Assembly (NCBI GenBank): GCA_964371405.1
Contig: CAYJLV010000016.1
Location: forward strand, 9,428-73,427
Direction: 5' to 3'
Origin: JAMHWF01 sp964371405
GTDB taxonomy: Bacteria; Pseudomonadota; Gammaproteobacteria; Burkholderiales; Burkholderiaceae_C
DNA length: 64,000 nucleotides
Shown: piece by piece, positions 37,324 through 44,953 of the stretch
Layout: every line of letters begins with the position of its first letter
How positions within the stretch are numbered: the first letter of the stretch is position 1
Notes under the pieces: generated by a model
Database searches by the model: none
What the model saw: only the letters and a program-made list of their open reading frames with translations
Told to the model about the DNA's origin: nothing
Translations under genes and position numbers: made by a program

Positions 37324-38232
37324 TCAGTTGACGGGCAGGGGATCGATCGCAGGGCGATCGGCGGACTTGGGCGCGACGCCGTCGCGCGCCTTCAGTTCGA
37401 TGGCGCCGAGCACGACGCTGTCGCGGCGCAGCTCGACCTGGCGGGTTTCGGGCTCGCAGCCGTCGGCGCTGACGACGACGCTGTAGGTGCCGCTGTCGAC
37501 AGCGAGGCGCGCGAAGCGGAAGTCGCCATAGGCGTCGGTGGCGAGCGTGGCGACCGTCTTGCCGGCCTGCTTGAGCTCGACGCGCGCGCCCGCGACGCAG
37601 TCGTCGAAGCCGTTGCGCGTCGCCGCGACCGAGCCGCCGATGAACACTGTGCGCCAGCGCGCGAGGTTGCGGTAGTAGACGCGCGGCTGCGTGCCGTATT
37701 CGGGGTGCAGCACCTCGAGGCCCTGCTCTTGGACCATGCGGCGCATCTCGTCGTCCTCGACGCAGACCGCTTCCATCGCGCGCGTCGGGCAGGCCTGCGC
37801 GCCGCGCGTGCGCTTCCAGCCGGCGTCGAGCAGATGGGCGTCGAACGGCCAGGCCTGCGGCAGCTGGCGCTCCTCGTTCCAGTACACCGCGCCGTAGGGG
37901 CAGGCGTCGACGATCTGCTTCTGGCCGCGCGCCTTCTCGGGCACGATGACGACGATGCCGTCGGCGCGCTTGACGACGGCGCCGTCACGCGCGACTTCCA
38001 TGCAGCGCGGCTTGTCGCAGTGGTTGCACGTCGTCGGCAGGTAGCTCACCTCGACCATCGGCACGGCGCCGGTCTCGCGCTGCTGGACCTTGATCCAGCT
38101 GCCGCCGTGCTTGGGCATGCCGTGAGCGATACCCGGAAAGACGTTGTCGTGATACTCGTCGTGGCACGACAACGTGCAGTTGTTGCAGTTGAAGCACTTC
38201 TCGACGTCGATCACCAGGTTCCACTTTTTCAT
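37324..38232 (-). CDS. Iron-sulfur small subunit, transhydroxylase BthL-like, with C-terminal Cna-B-like domain
   Basis: This 302-residue subunit has C13-x2-C16-x2-C19-x3-C23 (CFNCNNCTLSC), CNHCDKPRC, CPYGAVYWNEE and ACPTRAMEAVC, and then a beta-sandwich (about 210-290) typical of Cna-B/transthyretin-like domains. This layout matches the beta subunit of pyrogallol-phloroglucinol transhydroxylase (Pelobacter acidigallici), including KPRVYY-like GTQPRVYYRNL. The pair of Cys that normally precedes AHLL in the fourth motif is replaced by AWPFD. One cluster therefore probably lacks ligands. The large subunit gene is directly upstream with a 4-base overlap. Confidence 0.87.
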   Translation of the reverse strand: MKKWNLVIDVEKCFNCNNCTLSCHDEYHDNVFPGIAHGMPKHGGSWIKVQQRETGAVPMVEVSYLPTTCNHCDKPRCMEVARDGAVVKRADGIVVIVPEKARGQKQIVDACPYGAVYWNEERQLPQAWPFDAHLLDAGWKRTRGAQACPTRAMEAVCVEDDEMRRMVQEQGLEVLHPEYGTQPRVYYRNLARWRTVFIGGSVAATRNGFDDCVAGARVELKQAGKTVATLATDAYGDFRFARLAVDSGTYSVVVSADGCEPETRQVELRRDSVVLGAIELKARDGVAPKSADRPAIDPLPVN

Positions 38233-41200
38233 GCCGTGGCCTCCTCTTGCTTCATGCCCGGCGCCGGGCGAAGTTCACCCGAGCCGTCCCAGCGCTCGAC
38301 CTGCACCAGGCACGAGTTGGCTGCCGTGCCGGTCACCTTCTTCGCGATCGAGCGCTTGGGCGTGAGCTGGTTGACGCAGCCGCCGCGGTCGACCGAGTAG
38401 CCGGGCTCGCCGATCGGGTCGTAGACGGCCGACGACTCGTAGGCATGCACCGCACCGTGCGGCAGGCGCTGCGTCGGACGCACCGCGCAGACGACGGCGC
38501 CACGGTCGTTGTAGACGCGCACCAGGTCGTGCAGCGCGAGGCCGCGCGCCGCGGCGTCGTCGGCGTTCATGCGCAGGACCCAGTAGTAGTAGCCGTCGAC
38601 GAGGACGCGGTGCTCCTCGATGTCGTTGACCGAGCTGTCCTTGCCGTCGCACATCGTGTGGTACGAGAAGCGCGAGTGCGGCGAGATCAGCTGCAGCGGG
38701 TAGCGCGCATAACCCTCGGAGCGCGGCCCTTCCCACGACGGCACGTACTTGACGATCGGCGGACGCTCGGGGTCGTCGGGATCGAAGCGCTTCAGGCTCG
38801 AGCACTCGAACTCGAACTTGCCCGACTGCGTCTGCAGGCCTTCGCCGTAGCGCTCGGTGTATTCGGCCGGCAGCGGGTGCGGCTCGGGCACGTTCTTCTT
38901 CTTGCCCTCGTAGAACCAGCGCAGCGACGGCGGGTCGCGCTGTTCCTCGGCCGGCGGAGGCACGACGAAGTAGCCCTTCTTGATGAACTCCTTCCACGAG
39001 ATGTGCTTGGGCAGGTCCGACGCGTCGAACATGCGCTTGACCCAGTCGAGGTCCGTCATGCCCTCGGAGAAGTAGGTGCCGAGGCCGAGGCGCGCCGCCA
39101 GCTCGGTGAAGATCTGGTAGTCCGCCTTGGACTCGCCGAGCGGCTCGATGCACTTGTGCTGCATCAGCACGACGCGGTGGTTCATCTGCGTCTGGCCGTG
39201 CAGCGCATAGCCGCCGGTGCCGCCGAACTCGCTGATGTCCCAGCGCTCGAAGCTCGAGCAGGCGGGCAGCAGGATGTCGGCGAACTTGGCCTCCCCCTCG
39301 AGCCAGATCGACTGATTGACGACGAACGGCAGCTTGTCGGTGCGGTACGCCTTCACGTAGCGGTTGCTGTCGTTCATCGTGCCGATCGACGCGCCGCCGT
39401 ACTTGTAGAGCATCTGCACCGTCGAGTGGCCCGTCTTCGGGTAGCTGAACTTCTGGAACTGGCCCTCGATCGTCTTGCCGTCCCAGGGGTAGCCTTCGGC
39501 CTTGCCCTCGAGGATGGCCTCGGGGATGCGCAGGCGCGGGATCTTCTGCGTCGGCGTGTTGAACGACGGCAGCTGCGGCATGCGCTGGTAGTAGCTGATC
39601 GACAGGCCCGTGCTCTCGATGTCGCCCGACATGCCGCCGTCGGCGTAGCCGGGGAACGAGAACGACAGGTCGATCGGCGTGCCCCACTGCAGCAGGCCGT
39701 AGTTGACGCCCGGCTTGCCCATGCCCTGCATCGCCATCAGGCAGGCCAGCGTGCGCGCCCACTGGATGCCGGTGGCCGAGCGGCAGGCGCCGCCGTGGCC
39801 GTTGCCCCAGCCGCCGGCGCCCAGGTACGTCTTCTTCGACGCCCAGCGCCGCGCCAGCGCGCGCACGTCCTTGGCCGGGATGCCGGTTTCGGCCTCCTGC
39901 CACTCGGGCGTCTTGGGCACGCCGTCCTCCTTGCCCAGGAGGTACTCGCGCCAGGGCTCGAAGCCGATGCTGCGGTTCTCGACGAACTGCTTGTCGTAGG
40001 TGCCGTCGACGATCCACTGGTAGGCGATCGCCATCGCCATCGCGGCGTCGGTGCCGGGCTTGGGCGCGAACCACTTGCCGCCGTGCAGCGCGGCGCTGTG
40101 GTTGTAATAGGGATCGATGTGCACGACCTCGATGCCCAGCTCCTTGAGCCACATGCGCCGCGGCGTCCCCTCGTAGGCCGAGTACGAGCCGCTGGTGCAC
40201 TCCGGGTCGGCCGACCAGAAGACGACCATCTCGGCCTCCTTCATCAGGTCCTCGACCAGGCCGTAGGTCTCGGTCTGGCCCAGCCGCATGCTGTGGCCGA
40301 AGTGGTGCATCGCGCCCCAGTACCAGCCTTCCCAGCTGTCGGGGTTGTGCATGACCTTCGTCGTGCCGATCGCGTTGAAGAACTTGTAGGCCGCGCTGAT
40401 GTAGTAGCCGACGTTGCCCCAGGTGTGGTGCGAGCCGTGGTTGCACATGATCGCGCCGGGGCCGAAGTCGCGCTTCACGCGCTGGATCTCCTTGGCCACG
40501 ATGTCGAGTGCCTCGTCCCAGCTGATGCGTTCGTAGCCCGAGATGCCGCGGTTCTCGCAGTTGCGCTCGCCGTTCGGGTCGAAGTCGACGCGCTTCATCG
40601 GATAGAGCAGGCGCGACGGCGAGTACACCGTCGACTTCGAGCACATCGAGTGCGGCGCCAGGCTGGTCTGGCGCGGCGGCGTGAACGTCTTGCCGCGCGC
40701 CTTGATCGACCACGTCGGCGCGTCGTCGGGGCCGAACTCGATCGGCGTGACGCGCACGATCTTGTCGTCCTTCACGTACACGTGCATCGGCCCGCCGTTG
40801 GTGTTGCTGGTGTAGCGGCGCACGCCGCCGCCGACGTCGGTGCCGAACTCCCAGCCGAGCGTGAACACCTGGCCGAGGCTCTGCATGAACCACACCATCA
40901 GCTCGTCGGGCCCGTCGGCGAGGAGCTGGAAGTTCTTGATCGCCTCGATGCGCTCGAGGTGGTCGACCTTGAGCTTGAACAGGTTCAGGCCGACCGCGGC
41001 GTTCTGCACCGTGACGGTGATGTCGCGCTCGGCATGCACGCCGCGGCGCGACTCGAGGCGTCCGCCCTTGAGGATGAACAGCCGTCCGACCTTGTTGTCG
41101 CCGGTGCGAATCTGGGCGCGCAGGTCGCGCTCGGCGAGGCGGCTCGCGAAGCTCGGATGGCGACTCGCCATGAATCGCAAGGTCTGGGCCATGCCGTAGA

Positions 41201-41234
41201 GGACGATGGCAAATCGGGTTTCGGCGGAGATCAC
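38229..41234 (-). CDS. Molybdopterin large subunit, pyrogallol-phloroglucinol transhydroxylase-like, with extra N-terminal domain
   Basis: This protein is 1001 residues from the GTG chosen (GGGAG precedes it); the family is about 875. The body (about 126-1000) keeps YVKDDKIVRVTPIEF, GKTFTPPRQTSLAPHS, the active-site SHHTWGNVGYY (His269/270), HNPDSWEGW (Asp299, Mo-ligand Ser300) and YESSAVYDPIGEPGYS. It lacks an N-terminal Fe-S motif, as in transhydroxylase AthL. In Pelobacter that enzyme moves a hydroxyl between trihydroxybenzenes; resorcinol hydroxylase is a close relative. The extra N-terminal roughly 125 residues (about 37-125: VGRLFILKGGRLESRRG, FQLLADGPDELMVWFM) look like an SCP2-type lipid-binding fold. 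That fusion is unexpected. Confidence 0.86.
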   Translation of the reverse strand: MISAETRFAIVLYGMAQTLRFMASRHPSFASRLAERDLRAQIRTGDNKVGRLFILKGGRLESRRGVHAERDITVTVQNAAVGLNLFKLKVDHLERIEAIKNFQLLADGPDELMVWFMQSLGQVFTLGWEFGTDVGGGVRRYTSNTNGGPMHVYVKDDKIVRVTPIEFGPDDAPTWSIKARGKTFTPPRQTSLAPHSMCSKSTVYSPSRLLYPMKRVDFDPNGERNCENRGISGYERISWDEALDIVAKEIQRVKRDFGPGAIMCNHGSHHTWGNVGYYISAAYKFFNAIGTTKVMHNPDSWEGWYWGAMHHFGHSMRLGQTETYGLVEDLMKEAEMVVFWSADPECTSGSYSAYEGTPRRMWLKELGIEVVHIDPYYNHSAALHGGKWFAPKPGTDAAMAMAIAYQWIVDGTYDKQFVENRSIGFEPWREYLLGKEDGVPKTPEWQEAETGIPAKDVRALARRWASKKTYLGAGGWGNGHGGACRSATGIQWARTLACLMAMQGMGKPGVNYGLLQWGTPIDLSFSFPGYADGGMSGDIESTGLSISYYQRMPQLPSFNTPTQKIPRLRIPEAILEGKAEGYPWDGKTIEGQFQKFSYPKTGHSTVQMLYKYGGASIGTMNDSNRYVKAYRTDKLPFVVNQSIWLEGEAKFADILLPACSSFERWDISEFGGTGGYALHGQTQMNHRVVLMQHKCIEPLGESKADYQIFTELAARLGLGTYFSEGMTDLDWVKRMFDASDLPKHISWKEFIKKGYFVVPPPAEEQRDPPSLRWFYEGKKKNVPEPHPLPAEYTERYGEGLQTQSGKFEFECSSLKRFDPDDPERPPIVKYVPSWEGPRSEGYARYPLQLISPHSRFSYHTMCDGKDSSVNDIEEHRVLVDGYYYWVLRMNADDAAARGLALHDLVRVYNDRGAVVCAVRPTQRLPHGAVHAYESSAVYDPIGEPGYSVDRGGCVNQLTPKRSIAKKVTGTAANSCLVQVERWDGSGELRPAPGMKQEEATA

Positions 41235-41594
41235 TTTGGCTCCCGTGCTTGATGCATGGACGTGTCGTGCCGCCGCGCGGCGGATGCGATCACGCGTGTG
41301 GCGATCACTGTAGGGATCGAGATGCCCATTCTGTGATTCCGTGTTGATCTGGTGCGATCGCACTCCGGCATCGCCAGAAGGTCGCCGGAAGCGATCGACG
41401 CGTGCAGAGGCCGGGGCACAGCCGAGTGCGGTGCAGCGAATCGGCGCTGTGCTGCGGTCATGGGCTCTCGTCTCCTTGCATTGCGCGCCACGTCGGCGCG
41501 ACCTGGGTCCGGGCGCCGCATCGCGATTCGCTGTCGTTGCCGCACAGTCTAGGAAAAGCGATCACCCGCTTGAAGATGTCGGCTTCGTAGAGGC
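41235..41594. other. Promoter region between the molybdenum operon and a divergent LysR gene, with repeated GCGATCAC
   Basis: About 410 bases separate the two divergent genes. GCGATCAC occurs at 41286-41293, 41301-41308 (15 bases apart) and 41558-41565, and the palindrome GTGCGATCGCAC is at 41352-41363. I see no gene. These repeats are candidate operators for an unidentified regulator of the operon. No clear sigma-54 or FNR site was found. Confidence 0.45.
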
Positions 41595-41611
41595 GATACC
41601 GCCTCGTTATC
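41595..41611 (+). promoter_or_regulatory. LysR-type operator box upstream of the LysR gene
   Basis: GATACCGCCTCGTTATC is an interrupted GATA-N9-TATC palindrome, of the T-N11-A type expected for LysR regulators. It ends 33 bases before the LysR ATG. Near-identical copies are at 46917-46933 (15 of 17 bases) and, more weakly, 42628-42644. Confidence 0.6.
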
Positions 41612-41644
41612 ATCCCTGCCTCAGCAGCCGGGACGCCGCTCTCG

Positions 41645-42547
41645 ATGAAACTCTCCGCACTCAAGGCCTTCATGGCTGCCATCGACGAGGGCAGCCTGCG
41701 CGCGGCGGCGCGGCGGCTGAAGGTCTCGCAGCCGGCGCTGACGAAGATGGTGCGCGAGCTCGAGCGCGAGCTCGCGGCCTCGCTGCTGGCGCGCTCGACC
41801 ACCGGGGTCGTCGCCACGGCACAGGGCAAGGTGCTCTACGAGAGCGCCTGCGCCACCGAGCGCGAGCTCGGCCGCGCCGTCGACCAGATCCGCCAGCTCA
41901 GCGGCCGCATGATCGGCGAGCTCAACATCGCGGCCGTCCCGGTGGCCGTGATGCTGCTCGTGCCGGAGGCGCTGCGCACCTTCGGCCGCGAGTTCCCCGA
42001 CATCCAGCTGCGCGTGAGCGAAGAGCTCTACATCGAGCAGCTCGGCCGCCTGCGCAAGGGCGAAGTCGATGTCGCGATCGGCCCGACGCCCGAGAACCTG
42101 CCGCACGGCGACGTCGTCATCGAGCCGCTGATGCAGGTGTCGATGGCCGTGGTGGTGCGCAAGGGCCATCCCCTTGCCGGCGCGCGCTCGCTCGCCGAGC
42201 TGACCGAAGCGCGTTGGGTCTTCACCGGCGCCGCAGCCGACGCCGGCTATGCGAGCAAGCTTTTCACGCAGCACGGCCTGCCCGCGCCGCGCACCGGAGC
42301 GCTGGTCAACTCGACGCTCGGCCTGGTGTCGATCGTCGCCAGCGGCGACCTCGTCGGCCTGCTGCCGACGCCGATCGCGTCGCATCCGCTGGCCGCCGCG
42401 TTCCTGAGCATCGTGCCCAACCGCGAGGGGCCGCTCGAGTCGACGATCGCGGCGATGGTCAAGCCCGACGCGATGCTCAAGCCGGCAACGCGCCACTTCA
42501 TCGCGCACCTGCACCGCGCGGCGCACCAGCTGATGCACAGCGGCTGA
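41645..42547 (+). CDS. LysR family transcriptional regulator
   Basis: This 300-residue LTTR has the HTH MKLSALKAFMAAIDEGSLRAA then RRLKVSQPALTKMVRELERELA (residues 1-60, in pieces) and an effector domain with PEALRTFGREFPDIQ and RKGHPLAGARSL. It is divergent from the transhydroxylase-like operon and followed by a terminator hairpin. It resembles LTTRs next to TctC receptors, which respond to carboxylic acids. The LTTR box at its promoter suggests control of the divergent operon and itself. Confidence 0.93.
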   Translation: MKLSALKAFMAAIDEGSLRAAARRLKVSQPALTKMVRELERELAASLLARSTTGVVATAQGKVLYESACATERELGRAVDQIRQLSGRMIGELNIAAVPVAVMLLVPEALRTFGREFPDIQLRVSEELYIEQLGRLRKGEVDVAIGPTPENLPHGDVVIEPLMQVSMAVVVRKGHPLAGARSLAELTEARWVFTGAAADAGYASKLFTQHGLPAPRTGALVNSTLGLVSIVASGDLVGLLPTPIASHPLAAAFLSIVPNREGPLESTIAAMVKPDAMLKPATRHFIAHLHRAAHQLMHSG

Positions 42548-42607
42548 GCGGCGTCCGCTCTCGGCGCCGATGCGCGCGCCGATCGCCCAGCACGATCGCT
42601 CCACGCG

Positions 42608-42638
42608 AAGACGGCATCGCTCAGGGTGATGCCGTCTT
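42608..42638 (+). terminator. Intrinsic terminator-like hairpin after the LysR gene
   Basis: AAGACGGCATC and GATGCCGTCTT form a perfect 11-base stem with a 9-base loop, starting 61 bases after the LysR stop codon. The following bases (CCTATC) are only weakly U-rich, so it may be leaky and let transcription reach the TctC gene. Confidence 0.55.
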
Positions 42639-42644
42639 CCTATC
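42628..42644 (+). promoter_or_regulatory. Weak copy of the LysR-type box upstream of the TctC gene
   Basis: GATGCCGTCTTCCTATC matches the box at 41595 in 12 of 17 positions and shares the flanking TATCAT. It overlaps the right arm of the hairpin at 42608-42638 and ends 57 bases before the TctC ATG. This is a weaker case than the other two. Confidence 0.3.
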
Positions 42645-42701
42645 ATCGCCCGGCGCGCGGCCTCATTTCCGAGCCGCCGTGAAGTACGGAGACCCTCCCC
42701 C

Positions 42702-43700
42702 ATGACCTCGATCTCACGCGGCCGGCGCGCCGTGCTCAAGAGCGGCGCCGCCGCGTCGCTCGCCCTGCTGTGGCCGCTCGCCGGTCGTGCGCAGCAGGAC
42801 TTCCCGTCCAAGCCGGTGCGCCTGATCACCGCCTTCCCGCCGGGCAGCGGCCCCGACGCCGCGCTGCGCCTCGTCGCCGACGGCCTCGGCAAGCTGTGGA
42901 AGCAGCAGGTGATCGTCGACAACAAGCCCGGCGGCGCCGGCTTCATCGCGATCGAAGCCTTCCGCTCGGCCGCACCCGACGGCCACACGATGCTGCAGCT
43001 CGACAGCAACCACCTGACGACGCACCCGCACGTCTACAGCAAGCTGCCCTACGACCCGCAGCGCGACCTCGAGCCGGTGCGCGCGCTGCTGCGCAACTAT
43101 TTCTTCGTCGCCGTCTCGTCGGCCAGCCCGTATCAGTCCCTCGAGGATCTGGTGGCGGCGGCGAAGAAGTCGCCCGGCAAGCTGAACTACGGCTCGTGGT
43201 TCATCGGCAGTCCCGGCCACCTCGGCGGGCTGGTGCTGCAGTCGCAGCGCGGCATCGAGATGACGCATGTGCCCTACAAGGAGATGACGCAGCTCTACGC
43301 CGCCGTCGCCACGCAGGAAGTCGACTGGGCGCTCGGCAGCGCGGGCAGCGCCGGGCCGCTGGTCAAGGCGGGGCGGCTGCGCTTTCTCGCCTTCACCGGG
43401 CCGCAGCGCCTCGAGACCTACCCGCAGGTGCCGTCGGTGGACGAGACCGCGGCCAGCCGCGGCTACGACGTGAGCGCCTGGACCGGTCTGTTCGCGCCGC
43501 GCGGCACGCCGCTGGCGCTGCGCAACCGCATCGCCGCCGACATCGCGCGCGTGCTCGCCGCGCCCGAGGCCGGCGAGCGCTATCGCGACTGGGGCTATTC
43601 GCAGTTCGACGTCGCGACCGACGCCTATGCGCAAGTCATCGCGCGCGAGACGGCGAACTGGGCCGGAGTGATCCGCAAGGCCGGTCTGCGCCTGGATTGA
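42702..43700 (+). CDS. TctC ('Bug') family extracytoplasmic solute receptor
   Basis: This 332-residue binding protein has a Tat-like signal (RGRRAVLKSG followed by a hydrophobic stretch, about residues 5-30). The mature protein has FPSKPVRLITAFPPGSGPD, DNKPGGAGFIAIEAF and LPYDPQRDLEPV, standard for Bug receptors that bind carboxylic acids. No TctA or TctB membrane genes are adjacent, as usual for expanded Bug families in Burkholderiales; it may sense or feed a TTT system elsewhere. Confidence 0.93.
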   Translation: MTSISRGRRAVLKSGAAASLALLWPLAGRAQQDFPSKPVRLITAFPPGSGPDAALRLVADGLGKLWKQQVIVDNKPGGAGFIAIEAFRSAAPDGHTMLQLDSNHLTTHPHVYSKLPYDPQRDLEPVRALLRNYFFVAVSSASPYQSLEDLVAAAKKSPGKLNYGSWFIGSPGHLGGLVLQSQRGIEMTHVPYKEMTQLYAAVATQEVDWALGSAGSAGPLVKAGRLRFLAFTGPQRLETYPQVPSVDETAASRGYDVSAWTGLFAPRGTPLALRNRIAADIARVLAAPEAGERYRDWGYSQFDVATDAYAQVIARETANWAGVIRKAGLRLD

Positions 43701-43809
43701 CCCGAGCTGACCCGGTGGCGACGGCGCACGCCGTCGCCGCAAGGCGCACATCAGCCCTGCCGCCCGGCGTCCCATGCCGGTACGCCGGCCTCCTGCGCAT
43801 CCTTGTCGG

Positions 43810-43844
43810 AAGCAGAAACAGAGACCGGGCCTCGAGGCCCGGTC
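43810..43844 (-). terminator. Intrinsic terminator downstream of dctP
   Basis: GACCGGGCCTC/GAGGCCCGGTC is a perfect 11-base inverted repeat (43823-43844). On the minus strand it is followed by TCTGTTTCTGCTT, a moderately T-rich tail. It lies 44 bases past the dctP stop codon. It fits a terminator for the TRAP operon. Confidence 0.7.
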
Positions 43845-43887
43845 ATCAGAAGTGCGGCGCCCTGCGCGCCGCATTGAGCGCGGCGCC

Positions 43888-44913
43888 TTACTTGGCCGCG
43901 CCGTGCTTGGCGATCAGCCCCTTGGCGTCTTCGACCATCTTCGCGCCGTTCAGGCCCTTGCCTTCCATTTCCTTGGCCCAGTCGGCGGCGAGCCTGTTGC
44001 CCAGCGTCTTCCACTGTGCCAGCTCCGACGCCGGGATCACGTTGGTCGTGTTCTTCGTCGTCAACTTCTTGCCTTCCATGTCGGCCTGAAGGAAGGCCTT
44101 GCCGGCTACGCCCGACGCCGCGGGACCGCTGTTGGCGTCGATCACCTTCTTGAGGTCGGCGGGCAGCGACTCGTACTTGGCCTTGTTCATCGCCCAGATG
44201 AAGGTCGCCGTGTAGAACGCCGGCTCCGACGGCTCGGTCTCGGAGTGGTACTTGACCAGTTCCTGGATCTTGACCGCGGGCACCACTTCGTAGGGCACGA
44301 CGGCGCCGTCGATCACTCCCTTGGCCAGCGCGTCGCCGACCTGCGGCACCGGCATGCCCACCGGCGTGGCGCCGAGCATGGCGATGAACTTGTTGGTCAT
44401 GCGCGTCGGCGCGCGCAGCTTGAGGCCGCGCAGATCGGCCATCGTGCGCACCGGCTTGCTCGTCATGTGGAACACGCCGTCGCCGTGCACGTGCGTCACG
44501 AGCAGCTTGACGTCCTTGAACTCGTTCTGGCCGTGGATCTGCACGTAGTCCCACAACGCCTTGCTGGTCGCCTCGGGGCTCTGCATCATGAACGGCAGCT
44601 CGAAGGCCTCGACCGAGGGGAAGCGGCCGGCGGTGTAGCCGGGCAGCGTCCAGATGATGTCGGCAACGCCGTCGCGCACCTGGTCGAACAGCTGCGGCGG
44701 CGTGCCACCGAGCTGCATCGACGTGTAGAACTGGCACTTCATCCGGTTGTTCGATTCCTTGGCGATCTTGTCGCACCACGGCTGCATGAACAACGTGTGG
44801 GCGAACGAGCTTGCCGGCAGGAAGTGATGCACCTTGAGCGTGACCTCCTGGGCCTGAGCAGGGGCGACGGCTGCGACAAGGCCGGCGACGGCCAGTGCAA
44901 GACGGAACTTCAT
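43888..44913 (-). CDS. dctP: TRAP transporter solute receptor, DctP family
   Basis: This 341-residue periplasmic receptor has a signal peptide (about residues 1-21, ending PAQAQE). The mature part has VTLKVHHFLPASSFAHT, MKCQFYTSMQLGGTPPQL, VADIIWTLPGYTAGRFP and RGLKLRAPTRMTNKF with the carboxylate-binding Arg region. It resembles DctP clades that bind aromatic or C4-type acids. It is the last gene of the dctQ-dctM-dctP operon. A second, related DctP is at 61352-62377. Confidence 0.95.
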   Translation of the reverse strand: MKFRLALAVAGLVAAVAPAQAQEVTLKVHHFLPASSFAHTLFMQPWCDKIAKESNNRMKCQFYTSMQLGGTPPQLFDQVRDGVADIIWTLPGYTAGRFPSVEAFELPFMMQSPEATSKALWDYVQIHGQNEFKDVKLLVTHVHGDGVFHMTSKPVRTMADLRGLKLRAPTRMTNKFIAMLGATPVGMPVPQVGDALAKGVIDGAVVPYEVVPAVKIQELVKYHSETEPSEPAFYTATFIWAMNKAKYESLPADLKKVIDANSGPAASGVAGKAFLQADMEGKKLTTKNTTNVIPASELAQWKTLGNRLAADWAKEMEGKGLNGAKMVEDAKGLIAKHGAAK

Positions 44914-44953
44914 GAAAGCGTCTCCTCGGGTTGTTGGGACTGCGCGTCCCGGT

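Noticed and set aside
38247..41252. A 1001-codon open frame on the plus strand antisense to the transhydroxylase-like gene
   Set aside because: It is a GC-codon shadow; the translation is Arg/Ala/Val/His-rich with no family motif, while the minus strand encodes a well-conserved enzyme.
41344..41348. TTGAT half of an FNR box upstream of the molybdenum operon
   Set aside because: No matching ATCAA half at the required spacing.
41235..41363. Longer start (41363) for the transhydroxylase-like large subunit
   Set aside because: The extra 43 residues are Arg/His-rich without similarity and lack a Shine-Dalgarno; GTG at 41234 follows GGGAG.
41231..41545. 104-codon minus-strand frame upstream of the large subunit
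   Set aside because: No family features, and it lies in the divergent promoter region.
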